Below, one piece after another: positions 1-9,088 of a stretch of 64,000 bases of DNA (its first letter is position 1; each line of letters opens with the position of its first letter). A program made the translations under genes and the position numbers. Origin of the DNA: CAWCHZ01 sp963795555 (GTDB lineage: Bacteria > Actinomycetota > Thermoleophilia > Solirubrobacterales > Solirubrobacteraceae); the NCBI GenBank assembly GCA_963795555.1, contig CAWCHZ010000002.1, positions 186,001 through 250,000 on the forward strand, read 5' to 3'. The notes below the pieces were generated by a model. The model did not search any database, was not told where the DNA came from, and saw nothing but the letters and a program-made list of their open reading frames with translations.

Positions 1-335
1 TGGGTCAGGTCCGCGAGCTGCTCGCCGTCGGCGACCCTGCGGCGATCTCTGACTGGAACGACGCCGCCGGGCACGCACGTCGCCGGCTGCTGGAGGCGCA
101 GTTCGACGGCTCGGTCGTGCACGAGCTGCGCGTCGCCGTGCCCAACCGCCCGGGGGTCGTGGCGCGGCTTGCGCTGGAGCTGGGGCGCGCCGGGATCAAC
201 ATCGCCGACATGGCGCTCTACCCTGCTGCGGATATGAGCGAGGGCGTCGTGGCGCTGTGGGTGGCGGGCGAGGGTGCCGCACGGCGCGCCGGGGATCTGG
301 TCGAGCGGCTCGGCTATCCGGTGGCGCGCCTGTGA
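1..335 (+). CDS. tyrA: Prephenate dehydrogenase, C-terminal ACT-domain part (truncated by window start)
   Basis: The reading frame is open from base 3 to the stop at 333-335, giving about 110 C-terminal residues. The last 70 form an ACT fold: a beta strand VHELRVAVPNRPGVVARLA, then a helix and GINIADMALYP, typical of amino-acid-sensing domains of actinobacterial and Gram-positive TyrA. The family oxidatively decarboxylates prephenate to 4-hydroxyphenylpyruvate for tyrosine, with the ACT domain mediating feedback. The GTG of aroA overlaps the stop, so this is a shikimate/aromatic operon. The catalytic NAD domain lies outside the window, so the name rests on the ACT domain and the aroA neighbour. 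Confidence 0.75.
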   Translation, partial: GQVRELLAVGDPAAISDWNDAAGHARRRLLEAQFDGSVVHELRVAVPNRPGVVARLALELGRAGINIADMALYPAADMSEGVVALWVAGEGAARRAGDLVERLGYPVARL

Positions 336-1765
336 GCCGCCCGGCGGTCGGCGGGCCCGTGCGCCGGTCCTCCTCCGGTCGGGCTGCGAGCCCCCTGCGC
401 GCGCGCTTTGCGCCGAGCGGGCCACTGCGTGGCGAGGTCCGCGCACCGGCCGACAAGTCGATCTCCCATCGTGCGGCGCTGGTCGCCGCGATGTGCTCGC
501 AGCCCGTCGCGATCCACGGTTATCTCGACGCCCACGACACCCGTTCGACGCTGGCGGCGATCACCGCGATCGGAGCGTCGGTGCGCGAGGATCGTGGGCA
601 GCTGATCGTCGACGGTGTTGGGCTGCGCGGGCCGCGGCCGGTCGACGCGGCGATCGACGTCGGCAACGCCGGCACGCTGCTGCGCCTGCTGCCGGGCTGG
701 CTGGCGGGGCAGGCGGGCCGCAGCTGGACGCTCGACGGCGACGCCTCGATCCGGCGCCGGCCCGTCGACCGGATCGCCGAGCCGCTGCGGCGCATGGGCG
801 CGCGAATCGAGGCGCGTGCCGGTCGTCTGCCGCCACTGACCGTCCACGGAGCGACCCTGCGGGCGATCGACTACGAGCTGCCCGTCGCCAGCGCACAGGT
901 CAAGTCGTGCGTCTTGCTCGCCGGGCTGACCGCCGCCGGCGCAACGATCGTGCGTGAGCCCACGCTCAGCCGCGACCACACCGAGCGTCTGCTGGCTCGC
1001 GCCGGCGCCACGCTGGCAGCGCTGCCCGACGGCGTGCGGATCCTGGCGGCAGACGTGCTGGGCCTCGACGAGATCCGGGTCCCGGGCGATCCATCCTCGG
1101 CGGCGTTCATGCTCGCCGCGGCGGTGCTCGTGCCCGGCTCGCACGTGGTCGTGCGCGACGTTGGCGTCAACCGCACGCGCACCGGCTTCCTGCGGATCCT
1201 CGCGCGGATGGGCGTCGAGGTTGGGGGATCGCTCGAGCCCGCGCTCGTCGAGCCCCAGTCGGATACCGACTGGGCATCCAGCGTTGCGGCTGGCGCCGCC
1301 AGCCGGCCGGATCGCGCGATCCCCTCCGTGGAGCCGCTCAGCGACCTCGAGGCCGTCGCCGGGCAGCTGCACGGGACGGTCGTCGAGGCGGCCGAGGTGC
1401 CAGCCGCGATCGATGAGCTGCCGCTGGTGGCGCTGCTCGGCTGCTTTGCCGACGGCGAGACCGTCGTCCGCGGCGCGCAGGAGCTGCGCGTCAAGGAGTC
1501 CAACCGGATCAGCGGCGTCGTCGAGGGCCTACGCGGGCTCGGCGCACGGATCGAGGAGACCGACGACGGCTTTGCCGTCCGGGGGGGCGAGCGCCTGCGC
1601 GGCGGGACGCTCGACGCGCGTGGCGACCACCGCATGGCGATGCTCGGCGCGATCGCCGGGCTGGCGTCGCGCGAGGGGGTGGAGGTCATCGGCATGGAGG
1701 CCGCCGCGGTCTCCTATCCGGGGTTCGCCGCGGACCTCGAGGCGCTGACGGCGAGCTCGGCCTAG
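332..1765 (+). CDS. aroA: 3-phosphoshikimate 1-carboxyvinyltransferase (EPSP synthase)
   Basis: Transfers enolpyruvyl from PEP to shikimate-3-phosphate, the sixth shikimate step. The GTG start at 332 overlaps the tyrA stop (GTGA) and gives 477 residues; the family usually has about 430. Visible motifs are ADKSISHR (K near 42), the glycine-rich NAGTLLRLLPG, DELPLVALLG with the catalytic Asp (near 360), RVKESNRI, and GDHRMAM near 431. The extra length is an N-terminal Arg/Ser-rich stretch of about 25 residues and an insertion near residues 305-340 rich in Ser, Asp and Ala, between ARMGVEV and the later beta-prism half. The downstream cmk follows after one base. Confidence 0.95.
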   Translation: MSRPAVGGPVRRSSSGRAASPLRARFAPSGPLRGEVRAPADKSISHRAALVAAMCSQPVAIHGYLDAHDTRSTLAAITAIGASVREDRGQLIVDGVGLRGPRPVDAAIDVGNAGTLLRLLPGWLAGQAGRSWTLDGDASIRRRPVDRIAEPLRRMGARIEARAGRLPPLTVHGATLRAIDYELPVASAQVKSCVLLAGLTAAGATIVREPTLSRDHTERLLARAGATLAALPDGVRILAADVLGLDEIRVPGDPSSAAFMLAAAVLVPGSHVVVRDVGVNRTRTGFLRILARMGVEVGGSLEPALVEPQSDTDWASSVAAGAASRPDRAIPSVEPLSDLEAVAGQLHGTVVEAAEVPAAIDELPLVALLGCFADGETVVRGAQELRVKESNRISGVVEGLRGLGARIEETDDGFAVRGGERLRGGTLDARGDHRMAMLGAIAGLASREGVEVIGMEAAAVSYPGFAADLEALTASSA

Positions 1766-1766
1766 C

Positions 1767-2402
1767 GTGGTCATCGCGATCGACGGCCCCGCCGGGGCGG
1801 GCAAGAGCACGGTCGCGCGCGCGCTCGCGCGGGCGCTCGGCTTCACCTACCTGGACTCCGGCGCGATGTACCGCGCGGTCGCGCTCGCCGCGCGTGAGCG
1901 CGGCGAGCTCCCGGCGCAGCTCGCGCGAACGGTCCAACTGCAGCTGGGCGAGCGCGTGCTGCTCGACGGCCATGACGTGACCACGGCAATCCGCGCGCCG
2001 GAGATATCGCAGGCCGCCTCCCAGGCCGCGGCCGATCCGGCCGTGCGCGCGGCGCTGGTCGAGCGCCAACGCGAGCTGCTGGCGGGCGGCGACTTCGTCG
2101 CCGAGGGCCGGGACATCGGCACCGTCGTCGCGCCCGACGCCGCCGTCAAGGTGTTCCTGACCGCCAGCCCGCAGGTGCGGGCGCGCCGCCGCGCGGCGCA
2201 GCTGGGCGTCGCCCCGGAGCTGGTGCTCGCCGAGCAGACCGACCGTGACGCCCGCGATCGGGACCGCGCGCACAGCCCATTGCGGGCGGCCGACGATGCG
2301 ATCGAGCTCGACACGAGCGAGCTCGGCGTCGCCGAGGTCGTCGAGCGGATCGTCGCGCTGGTCGAGCAGCGCCGCCAGCGCCCTTCATACTCGAACCCAT
2401 GA
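1767..2402 (+). CDS. cmk: Cytidylate kinase
   Basis: Phosphorylates CMP/dCMP with ATP. The GTG start gives 211 residues, normal for the family. The P-loop GPAGAGKST lies at residues 7-15, followed by YLDSGAMYRAVAL, which binds CMP; FVAEGRDIGTVV and the LID region with RARRRAAQLG are present. It starts one base after aroA and its stop overlaps the der start (ATGA), so aroA-cmk-der are translationally coupled, a common bacterial order. Confidence 0.95.
   Translation: MVIAIDGPAGAGKSTVARALARALGFTYLDSGAMYRAVALAARERGELPAQLARTVQLQLGERVLLDGHDVTTAIRAPEISQAASQAAADPAVRAALVERQRELLAGGDFVAEGRDIGTVVAPDAAVKVFLTASPQVRARRRAAQLGVAPELVLAEQTDRDARDRDRAHSPLRAADDAIELDTSELGVAEVVERIVALVEQRRQRPSYSNP
2386..2391 (+). 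promoter_or_regulatory. -10 hexamer for der (leaderless-type)
   Basis: CATACT ends 7 bases before the der ATG at 2399. This matches the TANNNT-like spacing seen at many starts in the window and would put transcription at the A of the ATG. It lies inside the end of cmk, so der may also have its own promoter. No convincing -35 box was seen. Confidence 0.45.
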
Positions 2403-3724
2403 AGGTCGCTGTCGTCGGCTACCCCAATGTCGGCAAGTCCTCGCTCGTCAACCGCCTGGCGCAATCGCGCGAGGCGGTCGTGCACGAGCGCGCTGGCGTC
2501 ACCCGCGACCGCAACGAGGTCACGACGGAGTGGAACGGACGCCGCTTCACGCTGATCGACACGGGCGGTGTCGACGTGCGCGATCCCGACGAGCTGGCGG
2601 TGTCGATTCGCGAGCAGGCGCTCGCCGCGCTGGCCGATGCGCAGGTCGTGGTGCTCGTCGTCGACGCCCGCGCCGGCCTGCGGCCGGGCGACGCCGAGCT
2701 GGCCGACATCCTGCGTCGCGGTGGGCGGCCGGTGCTGGTCGCGGCGAACAAGTGCGACCACGTTGGCGAAATCCCGCTGGCGGCCGAGTTCCATCGCCTC
2801 GGGTTGGGCGAGCCGCTGCCCGTATCGGCCGCGCAGGGCCTGGGCAGCGGCGATCTGCTCGACGCGCTCGTGGCGCTGTTGCCGGATGACGAGCCGGAGC
2901 CGGATGAGGCGATTCGGCTGGCCGTGATCGGCCGTCCCAACGTCGGCAAGTCGAGCCTGGTCAATCGCTTCGTCGGAGAGCGGCGGATGATCGTCTCCGA
3001 TCGCGCGGGCACCACGCGCGACGCGATCGACGTGCGGATCGCCGTCGACGGCCGTCCGCTGGTGATCGTCGACACCGCCGGGTTGCGCCGCCAGGCGAAG
3101 GTCAGCGAGTCGATCGAGTACTACACCGGCCTGCGCTCGCGTCGTGCGGCCGAGCGCGCCGACGTGGCGCTCGTCGTCTGCGACGCCAGCGATGGCGTCA
3201 CGACGCAGGACCTGCGCGTCGCCGAGCTGGCGATGGAGGCCAACTGCGCAACGGCGCTGGTGCTCAACAAGTGGGATCTCGCCGGCGACTTCGACCTGGC
3301 CCACGAGCGCGCGCGCGTCGCGCGCAAGCTGCGGCTGCGCCCGCGCCTGCTGACGGCGAGCGCGCTGACGGGCCGGGGCATCGGGCGACTGCTCTCCGAA
3401 GCGCTCGACCTGGGCGACCGTGCGGCGTCGCGGCTGCCGACCGCCGGCCTCAACCGCCTGCTCGCCGAGCTCGTCCATGCGCGTCAGCCGCCGGCGCGCC
3501 AGGGGCATCGCCTCAAGCTGCTCTACATCGCCCAGATCGACACCAGGCCACCGCGCTTTGCGATCCAGGTCAACTCGCGCGCGCGTGTGACGCGCGACTA
3601 CGCGTACTACGTCGAGAACCAGCTGCGCGAGCGCTATCGCCTCGAGGGGGTCCCGCTGGTGATCGACTTCGTCGAGCGCGGCAGTCGTCGCGCCGGGCGC
3701 GCCGGCGTCCGCGTGCCCGCCTAG
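2399..3724 (+). CDS. der: Ribosome biogenesis GTPase Der (EngA)
   Basis: A tandem-GTPase protein that assists 50S subunit maturation. It has 441 residues, typical length. The first G domain opens with GYPNVGKSS at residues 7-15 and has DTGG and NKCD; the second has GRPNVGKSS near residue 178, DTAG and NKWD. The C-terminal KH-like domain follows from about residue 350. The ATG overlaps the cmk stop. Its TAG stop forms the first half of the -10 hexamer TAGCCT of priA. Confidence 0.97.
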   Translation: MKVAVVGYPNVGKSSLVNRLAQSREAVVHERAGVTRDRNEVTTEWNGRRFTLIDTGGVDVRDPDELAVSIREQALAALADAQVVVLVVDARAGLRPGDAELADILRRGGRPVLVAANKCDHVGEIPLAAEFHRLGLGEPLPVSAAQGLGSGDLLDALVALLPDDEPEPDEAIRLAVIGRPNVGKSSLVNRFVGERRMIVSDRAGTTRDAIDVRIAVDGRPLVIVDTAGLRRQAKVSESIEYYTGLRSRRAAERADVALVVCDASDGVTTQDLRVAELAMEANCATALVLNKWDLAGDFDLAHERARVARKLRLRPRLLTASALTGRGIGRLLSEALDLGDRAASRLPTAGLNRLLAELVHARQPPARQGHRLKLLYIAQIDTRPPRFAIQVNSRARVTRDYAYYVENQLRERYRLEGVPLVIDFVERGSRRAGRAGVRVPA

Positions 3725-3727
3725 CCT
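3722..3727 (+). promoter_or_regulatory. -10 hexamer for priA, overlapping the der stop codon
   Basis: TAGCCT at 3722-3727 begins with the TAG stop of der and ends 7 bases before the priA ATG at 3735. This is ideal spacing for a leaderless transcript. Confidence 0.55.
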
Positions 3728-3734
3728 GCGAGCG

Positions 3735-5915
3735 ATGTCACCGATCGCTCGCGTCGAGCCGCTGACCACCGCCCGCGCGCTGCATGGGCCCTTCGACTAC
3801 CGCCTGCCCAGCGCGCTCGCCGGCGTCGACGTCGGCTCGCTGCTGGTCGTGCCCTTCGGACGTCAACGACTGCTGGGCGTCGTCGTCGAGGTCGCCGAGC
3901 GCTCGGAGATCGCTCCCGAGCGTCTGGCGGCGCCGATCGAGGCGCTCGAGCTGGGCGTGCCCGCCGAGCTGGTCGCGCTCGCGCAATGGATCGCGCGGGA
4001 GTACTGCTCGACGCCCGCCCGCGCGCTCGCGCTGGTGCTGCCGCCGGGCACCGGGCGCGACGCCGGGCGCAGGGTGCGCGAGCGCCGTGCGCTCGTCGCC
4101 GAGCTGACCGCTGCCGGCGCCCTCGCGTTGCAGGACGGCAGCCCGCTGTCGGTTGGCCAGCGCGCGGCGCTCGAGCGCCTGTGCGCACAGGGTCCGCTCG
4201 CCGCCACGCGCACCGGCGTCGACCATGGCGCGTTGCGTCGCCTCGAGCGCCGCGGGCTGATCGCCCTGGAGGCGCGTGTGCAGGCGCAGCGACCCGCCCA
4301 TGTCACGGTCGGCGCGGCGGGCGCGGTGCCCCGCCCAACGGACGCCCAACAGCAGGCACTCGCCGAGATCTCACGTGCGCTGCAGGCGCCCGGCGAGCCG
4401 CTGCTGCTGCACGGCGTCACCGGCTCAGGCAAGACCGAGGTCTATCTGCGCGCCGCGACGCAGGCGTTGGGGCAGCGTCGCGGCGCGATCGTGCTCGTGC
4501 CCGAGATCGCGCTCACCCCACAGATCACCGCCCGCTTCCGCGAGCGCCTGGGGGAGACCGTCGCGATCCTGCACTCCCAGCTGGGCGCCGGCGAGCGTCG
4601 CGACGAATGGCTGCGCCTGCGACGCGGGCAGGCGCGCGTCTGCGTGGGGCCGCGCTCGGCTGTGTTCGCGCCGATCGCCGACCTCGGGCTGATCATCGTC
4701 GACGAGGAGCACGACCCCTCCTACAAGCACGAGGGCGACCCCCGCTATGACGCCCGCAGCGTGGCCGAGCAGCGCGCTCGTGCCAGCAACGCGGTGCTCG
4801 TGCTGGGCTCCGCCACGCCTCGTCCGGAGAGCTGGCAGCGGCTGCGGCGCATCACGCTGCCGACGCGGGTCGATGACCTGACGCTGCCGCCGGTGGAGGT
4901 GCTCGACATGCGCGGCGCGCGCCACGCGCTCCATCCCGACGCCCACGAGGCACTCGTGCAGACACGGCGCGCCGGGGCCAAGGCGATCGTGCTGCTCAAC
5001 CGGCGCGGCTGGTCGAACTTCCTCTCCTGTCGCTCCTGCGGGCGCGTTTGGACCTGTCCGCACTGCGACGTCTCGTTGGTGCTCCACCGCGCGACCAACC
5101 GCATCGCCTGCCATCACTGCGGCCACGCGGAGGCCGTGCCCGAGCGCTGCCCCGACTGCGGCTCCAGCGCCGTCGCACGCCACGGCGCCGGGACCGAGCG
5201 TCTGGCGCACGAGCTCACCGAGCTGCTCGCCGGGCCGGGCTTCCCGGTCCTGCGACTGGACTCCGATGTCGCCGGCGCCGGTCGCGAGCGCTTGACGGCG
5301 ATCCTGCGGGCCTTCGACGAGGCGCCGGCGGGGGTGCTGATCGGCACGCAGATGGTCGCCAAGGGCCACGACTTCCCGGCGGTCACCCTCGGCGTCGTGA
5401 TCGACGCCGACGCCACGCTGCGCTTCCCAGACTTCCGCGCCGAGGAGCGCACGTTCGCGCTGGTCGCGCAGCTCGCCGGACGCGCGGGGCGCGGCAGCGC
5501 GGGCGGGCGCGTGCTCGTCCAGACGATCGCGCCCGACGCGCCGTCGATCCAGGCGGCCGCGCGCCACGACGCCGAGGGCTTCATCGCCGGCGAGCTCGAG
5601 CGCCGGCGTGCGCTCGGCTATCCGCCCTTCGCCGAGCTGATCCGCATCGTCTGCTCGGCCGCTCGGCCGCAGGACGCGCTCGCCGCGGCCAGCGCGGTCG
5701 CCGAGCGGCTCGTCCTGCCCAACGCCCGCGTGCTCGGGCCGGCACCGCTGTTTCGCCTGCGCGACCGCGAGCGCGCTCAGCTGGTGATCCGCATCGCGTC
5801 GGGCGTCGGCGTGCGCGCCAACGCCGCGCGCGCGGTCGGCGCCGCGGTTGACGCCGTCAGCGGCGATCGCCGCCAGCGCAGCGCCAGCTTCAGCGTCGAC
5901 GTCGATCCCCAGTAG
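3735..5915 (+). CDS. priA: Primosomal protein N' (replication restart helicase PriA)
   Basis: A 3'-5' DExH helicase that recognises stalled forks and reloads the replisome. It has 726 residues, the usual size. The N-terminal DNA-binding part starts FDYRLP and contains GSLLVVPFGRQ. Walker A GVTGSGKTE is near residue 227 and the DEEH box follows. Zinc-binding cysteines lie near 430-478 as CRSCGRVWTCPHC, CHHCG and CPDCGS, and the helicase C-terminal motifs GTQMVAKGHDFP and QLAGRAGRG follow. Unlike in some actinobacteria, where the helicase motifs are degenerate, Walker A and DEEH are intact here. Confidence 0.95.
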   Translation: MSPIARVEPLTTARALHGPFDYRLPSALAGVDVGSLLVVPFGRQRLLGVVVEVAERSEIAPERLAAPIEALELGVPAELVALAQWIAREYCSTPARALALVLPPGTGRDAGRRVRERRALVAELTAAGALALQDGSPLSVGQRAALERLCAQGPLAATRTGVDHGALRRLERRGLIALEARVQAQRPAHVTVGAAGAVPRPTDAQQQALAEISRALQAPGEPLLLHGVTGSGKTEVYLRAATQALGQRRGAIVLVPEIALTPQITARFRERLGETVAILHSQLGAGERRDEWLRLRRGQARVCVGPRSAVFAPIADLGLIIVDEEHDPSYKHEGDPRYDARSVAEQRARASNAVLVLGSATPRPESWQRLRRITLPTRVDDLTLPPVEVLDMRGARHALHPDAHEALVQTRRAGAKAIVLLNRRGWSNFLSCRSCGRVWTCPHCDVSLVLHRATNRIACHHCGHAEAVPERCPDCGSSAVARHGAGTERLAHELTELLAGPGFPVLRLDSDVAGAGRERLTAILRAFDEAPAGVLIGTQMVAKGHDFPAVTLGVVIDADATLRFPDFRAEERTFALVAQLAGRAGRGSAGGRVLVQTIAPDAPSIQAAARHDAEGFIAGELERRRALGYPPFAELIRIVCSAARPQDALAAASAVAERLVLPNARVLGPAPLFRLRDRERAQLVIRIASGVGVRANAARAVGAAVDAVSGDRRQRSASFSVDVDPQ

Positions 5916-5937
5916 CGGCGGAGCGGGGCGGGCGCCG

Positions 5938-5959
5938 GCCGTCGTCGCCCACCGACGGC
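5938..5959 (+). terminator. Hairpin between priA and def
   Basis: GCCGTCG at 5938-5944 pairs perfectly with CGACGGC at 5953-5959 around an 8-base loop. There is no T tract, as is common in high-GC actinobacteria. It sits just after priA and immediately before the def -10 hexamer, so it may end the upstream operon. Confidence 0.45.
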
Positions 5960-5963
5960 TGGT

Positions 5964-5969
5964 TACACT
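5964..5969 (+). promoter_or_regulatory. -10 hexamer for def
   Basis: TACACT lies 9 bases before the ATG at 5979, giving a leader of about two bases. It follows the hairpin at 5938-5959, which supports a new transcription unit here. Confidence 0.5.
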
Positions 5970-5978
5970 CGGACAGCG

Positions 5979-6692
5979 ATGGGACGCGAAGCAAGGGGAC
6001 CAGTCGTGACCGAGCCTCGCGAGCGCCGCGACGTGCTCGGTGAGGACGCCGCCATTACTCCAGCCGAGCACGTCGACGAGCCGGCTGAGCGTGACGAGCT
6101 GCCCCCGACCGGCGAGGTCGAGCTGGAGGCCGAGGAGCTCGAGCCCGAGGCGCGCGAGCGGCGCGACGCGGCGCTCGCGCGCGTGCGCAAGTTCGGCGAT
6201 CCGGTGCTGCGCGCCCGCGCGCTGCCGGTCGAGCGCTTCGATGGTGCGCTGCGCGCCGAGGTACGGCGCATGGGCGCGCTGATGGACGACGCTCTCGGCG
6301 TCGGCCTTGCCGCCACCCAGGTCGGCATCATGCACCGGCTGCTGGTCTATCGCGTCGGCTCCGACGCGCCCCTCGTGGCCCTCGTCAACCCGGTCGTCGA
6401 GTGGTTCGGCGCAGAGCTCGAGACGGTAGAGGAGGGCTGCCTGAGCCTGCCCGCCGTCGCCGTCGACGTCGAGCGCCCGCTGCACGTGCGCGTGCGCGCC
6501 CATGACGAGCGCGGGTCGTCGTTGTTGGTCGAGGCCTCTGGACTGGAGGCCCGCGTCATCCAGCATGAGATCGATCACCTCGACGGGGTGCTGATCCTCG
6601 ACCGCACCTCGCGCCCACAGCGCAAGGAGGCGATGCGCATGCTGCGCGAGGCGCAGACCGAGGCGGCTCTCGAGCACCGCGTCGACGGCTAG
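5979..6692 (+). CDS. def: Peptide deformylase
   Basis: A metalloenzyme that removes the N-formyl group from nascent proteins. All three family motifs are present: GVGLAATQVG near residues 107-116, EEGCLSLP near 151 with the metal-ligand Cys, and HEIDHLDG near 195 with two His ligands and the catalytic Glu. At 237 residues it is longer than the usual 170-190. The extra is an acidic, Glu/Arg-rich N-terminus of about 60 residues that may be disordered. The short spacing from TACACT supports the ATG at 5979; a GTG at 6006 is an alternative. It sits just before fmt, the classic def-fmt pair that removes and adds formyl groups. Confidence 0.95.
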   Translation: MGREARGPVVTEPRERRDVLGEDAAITPAEHVDEPAERDELPPTGEVELEAEELEPEARERRDAALARVRKFGDPVLRARALPVERFDGALRAEVRRMGALMDDALGVGLAATQVGIMHRLLVYRVGSDAPLVALVNPVVEWFGAELETVEEGCLSLPAVAVDVERPLHVRVRAHDERGSSLLVEASGLEARVIQHEIDHLDGVLILDRTSRPQRKEAMRMLREAQTEAALEHRVDG

Positions 6693-6724
6693 CAGGGCGC
6701 ACGCGCGGCGCCGGCGATCGAGAC

Positions 6725-7639
6725 GTGCGCACCGTCTACCTCGGCACCTCCGCGTTCGCTGCCGCGGTGCTGGAGCGCCTGGCGGCCAGCGCGCACCGGC
6801 CGCAGCTGGTGGTCACCCGTCCCGATCGTCCGCGCGGACGGGGCCGCAAGCTGGCCGCACCACCGGTCGCCGCCACGGCGTGCGCGCTGGGCATCGAGGT
6901 CGCCCAGCCCAAGGACGTCAACAGCCCGGACGTCGTGGCGCGGATCGCCGCGCTACAGCCGCAGGCGGTCTGCGTCTGCGCCTTCGGTGCGCTGATCCGC
7001 GAGCCGCTGCTGTCGGCCCATCGATCGCTCAACCTCCACCCATCGCTGCTGCCCCGTTGGCGCGGCGCCGCCCCAATCGAGCGCGCGATCATCGCCGGGG
7101 ACGCTTGGACGGGGGTCTCGATCATGCAGCTGACCGCGGGCCTCGACACGGGTCCCGTGTGCCTGCAGGAGCGCGAGCCGATCGAGCCCGATGACAGCTA
7201 CGGCACGCTCGCCGAGCGCCTGCAGGCGCTCGGCGCTGCGCTGCTGATCCGCGCGCTCGACCAGCAGCCGCGATGCGTTGCCCAGGACGACGCGAGCGCC
7301 ACCTACGCCGAGAAGATCGGGCCCGCTGATCGCCGTCTCGACGGCCGCCGTCCGGCCGCCGAGCTGGAGCGTGTGGTGCGCGCGCTTACGCCGCACGTCG
7401 GTGCGCTGCTGGCGTTGGCCAACGGCACGCCGCTGGGCGTGCGTGCCGCTCGGGTGGTCGACGACGAGGTCCCGGCGCCCGGTCGGCTGGTCGTGCGCGC
7501 GGGCAGGCTGGTGCTCGGCTGCGTCGATCGCCGCGGGCTCGAGCCGATGGAGGTGCTGGCGCCGGGAGGGCGACCGATGCCGACCGCGGACTACCTGCGC
7601 GGCCACCCGCTGTGCGACCAATCAGTCGCGTCGGACTAA
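6725..7639 (+). CDS. fmt: Methionyl-tRNA formyltransferase
   Basis: Formylates initiator Met-tRNA using 10-formyl-tetrahydrofolate. The GTG start gives 304 residues, normal size. The protein begins VRTVYLGTSAFAA, contains the folate-site motif NLHPSLLPRWRGAAPIERAI, and has GVSIMQLTAGLDTGPV with the catalytic Asp; the C-terminal OB-type domain follows from about residue 205. It lies 32 bases after def, and its TAA stop forms the start of the rsmB -10 hexamer. Confidence 0.95.
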   Translation: MRTVYLGTSAFAAAVLERLAASAHRPQLVVTRPDRPRGRGRKLAAPPVAATACALGIEVAQPKDVNSPDVVARIAALQPQAVCVCAFGALIREPLLSAHRSLNLHPSLLPRWRGAAPIERAIIAGDAWTGVSIMQLTAGLDTGPVCLQEREPIEPDDSYGTLAERLQALGAALLIRALDQQPRCVAQDDASATYAEKIGPADRRLDGRRPAAELERVVRALTPHVGALLALANGTPLGVRAARVVDDEVPAPGRLVVRAGRLVLGCVDRRGLEPMEVLAPGGRPMPTADYLRGHPLCDQSVASD

Positions 7640-7642
7640 ACT
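7637..7642 (+). promoter_or_regulatory. -10 hexamer for rsmB, overlapping the fmt stop codon
   Basis: TAAACT starts with the fmt TAA stop and ends 6 bases before the rsmB ATG at 7649. A possible -35 element, TGCGAC at 7613-7618, lies 18 bases upstream. Confidence 0.55.
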
Positions 7643-7648
7643 CGCGCG

Positions 7649-9088
7649 ATGGCCACCGTTGGAGCGCAGCGCGCGCCGCAAGCGCAGCGGGGTGGCGGCG
7701 CCGTGGCGCCCGCCCGGCGTTGCGCGCACGCGGTGCTGCGCCGCGTCGACGAGCGCGGCGCCTACGCCGACCGCGCGCTGCACGCCGAGGCCGCGCGGTT
7801 TGCGCTCGCGCCGCGCGACCGCTCGCTCGCGACGCGCCTGGCCTATGAGACGGTGCAGCGCCGCGCGACGCTCGACTGGCTGATCGACCGTCTCTGCACG
7901 CGCGGCGCGGCCGAGCTCAGCCCACCCGTGCACGCGGCCCTGCGGCTCGGCCTCGTCCAGCTCGTGTTCCTCGACGGGATCCCGCCACATGCGGCCGTCG
8001 CCGACGCTGTCGAGCTGGCCAAGCAGGGCCCGCCGGGCGCCGCGCGGCTCGTCAACGCCGTCCTGAGGCGCGCAGCGCGCGAGGCCCGGGCGCTCGTGGC
8101 CGGCATCGACGACTCAACACCCGCGGGAGCGGCGCTCGCGCACTCGCACCCTGAATGGCTGGTGCGGCGCTGGTGGGAGGAGCTCGGGGCCGACCACGCG
8201 CGCGCCCTGCTCGCCGCCGACAACGCCCCCGCCGAGACGGCGCTGCGCGTCAACACGCTGCGCACCGAAGTCGACGAGCTGGCCGCCGAGCTGGCTCGCG
8301 CCGGCGTGCCGACGCGCCGCTGCCCCGAGCTGCCCGAGGGCCTGCTCGTCGACGGCCCGTTCGACGCCCATGGCTCGGCGGCGTGGCAGCGCGGCGCTTT
8401 GATGCCCCAATCACGCGCCGCAATGCTCGTCGCCCGGCTGCTGGATCCGGTGCCCGGCGAGCGGGTGCTCGACCTCTGCGCCGCCCCCGGCGCCAAGACG
8501 ACCCATCTGGCCGCGCTGATGCAGGGGCGCGGCGAGATCGTCGCGATCGAGCGCCACGGCGGGCGCGCCAGCGCGCTGCAGGCGACCTGTCGGCGCATGG
8601 GCGCCGACAACGTGGTCGTGCGCGTGCAGGACGCCGCGGCGCCAATCGCCGATGGCCCGTTCGACCGGGTGCTGCTGGACCCGCCCTGCTCGGGCCTCGG
8701 CACACTGCGCTCGCGCCCGGATCAGCGCTGGCGCGTGACGCCCGCGGACGTGCGCACGCTGGCCCGCCAGCAACGACGCCTGCTCACCGCCGCCGCCAGC
8801 CAGCTGCGAGCAGGCGGCGTGCTGGTCTACGCGGTCTGCACGATCTCGCGCGCCGAGGGCGATCTGCTGATCGAGCGCTTCCTGGCCGAGCACGCCGACT
8901 TCACGGCTGACGAGCTCAGCAATGACCTGCCGCTCTGGCACCATCCCAGCGTGCCCGGTCATCTGCAGCTGCTGCCCCATCGCGACGGTACGGATGGCTT
9001 CTTCATCGCGCGGCTGCGGCGTGAGGGGGACGCCCGGCGGCGCGACGAGGATGCCCGCCTGCGGCGTGCGGGGGATCGCACCGCATGA
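7649..9088 (+). CDS. rsmB: 16S rRNA (cytosine(967)-C(5))-methyltransferase
   Basis: Methylates C967 of 16S rRNA with S-adenosylmethionine. It has 479 residues with an N-terminal NusB-like RNA-binding domain (about 25-155) and a C-terminal Rossmann methyltransferase. The SAM site is VLDLCAAPGAKTTHLA. The two m5C cysteines are seen in LLDPPCSGLGTLRSRPD and VYAVCTISRAEG. The def-fmt-rsmB order is widely conserved. The stop overlaps the next ATG (ATGA). Confidence 0.95.
   Translation: MATVGAQRAPQAQRGGGAVAPARRCAHAVLRRVDERGAYADRALHAEAARFALAPRDRSLATRLAYETVQRRATLDWLIDRLCTRGAAELSPPVHAALRLGLVQLVFLDGIPPHAAVADAVELAKQGPPGAARLVNAVLRRAAREARALVAGIDDSTPAGAALAHSHPEWLVRRWWEELGADHARALLAADNAPAETALRVNTLRTEVDELAAELARAGVPTRRCPELPEGLLVDGPFDAHGSAAWQRGALMPQSRAAMLVARLLDPVPGERVLDLCAAPGAKTTHLAALMQGRGEIVAIERHGGRASALQATCRRMGADNVVVRVQDAAAPIADGPFDRVLLDPPCSGLGTLRSRPDQRWRVTPADVRTLARQQRRLLTAAASQLRAGGVLVYAVCTISRAEGDLLIERFLAEHADFTADELSNDLPLWHHPSVPGHLQLLPHRDGTDGFFIARLRREGDARRRDEDARLRRAGDRTA

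Noticed and set aside
1847..3769. Long minus-strand open frame (640 codons) opposite cmk and der
   Set aside because: Lies fully antisense to two complete essential genes; composition is that of a high-GC shadow frame without domain motifs.
4425..6677. 750-codon minus-strand open frame opposite priA and def
   Set aside because: Covers two real genes and shows shadow-frame composition.
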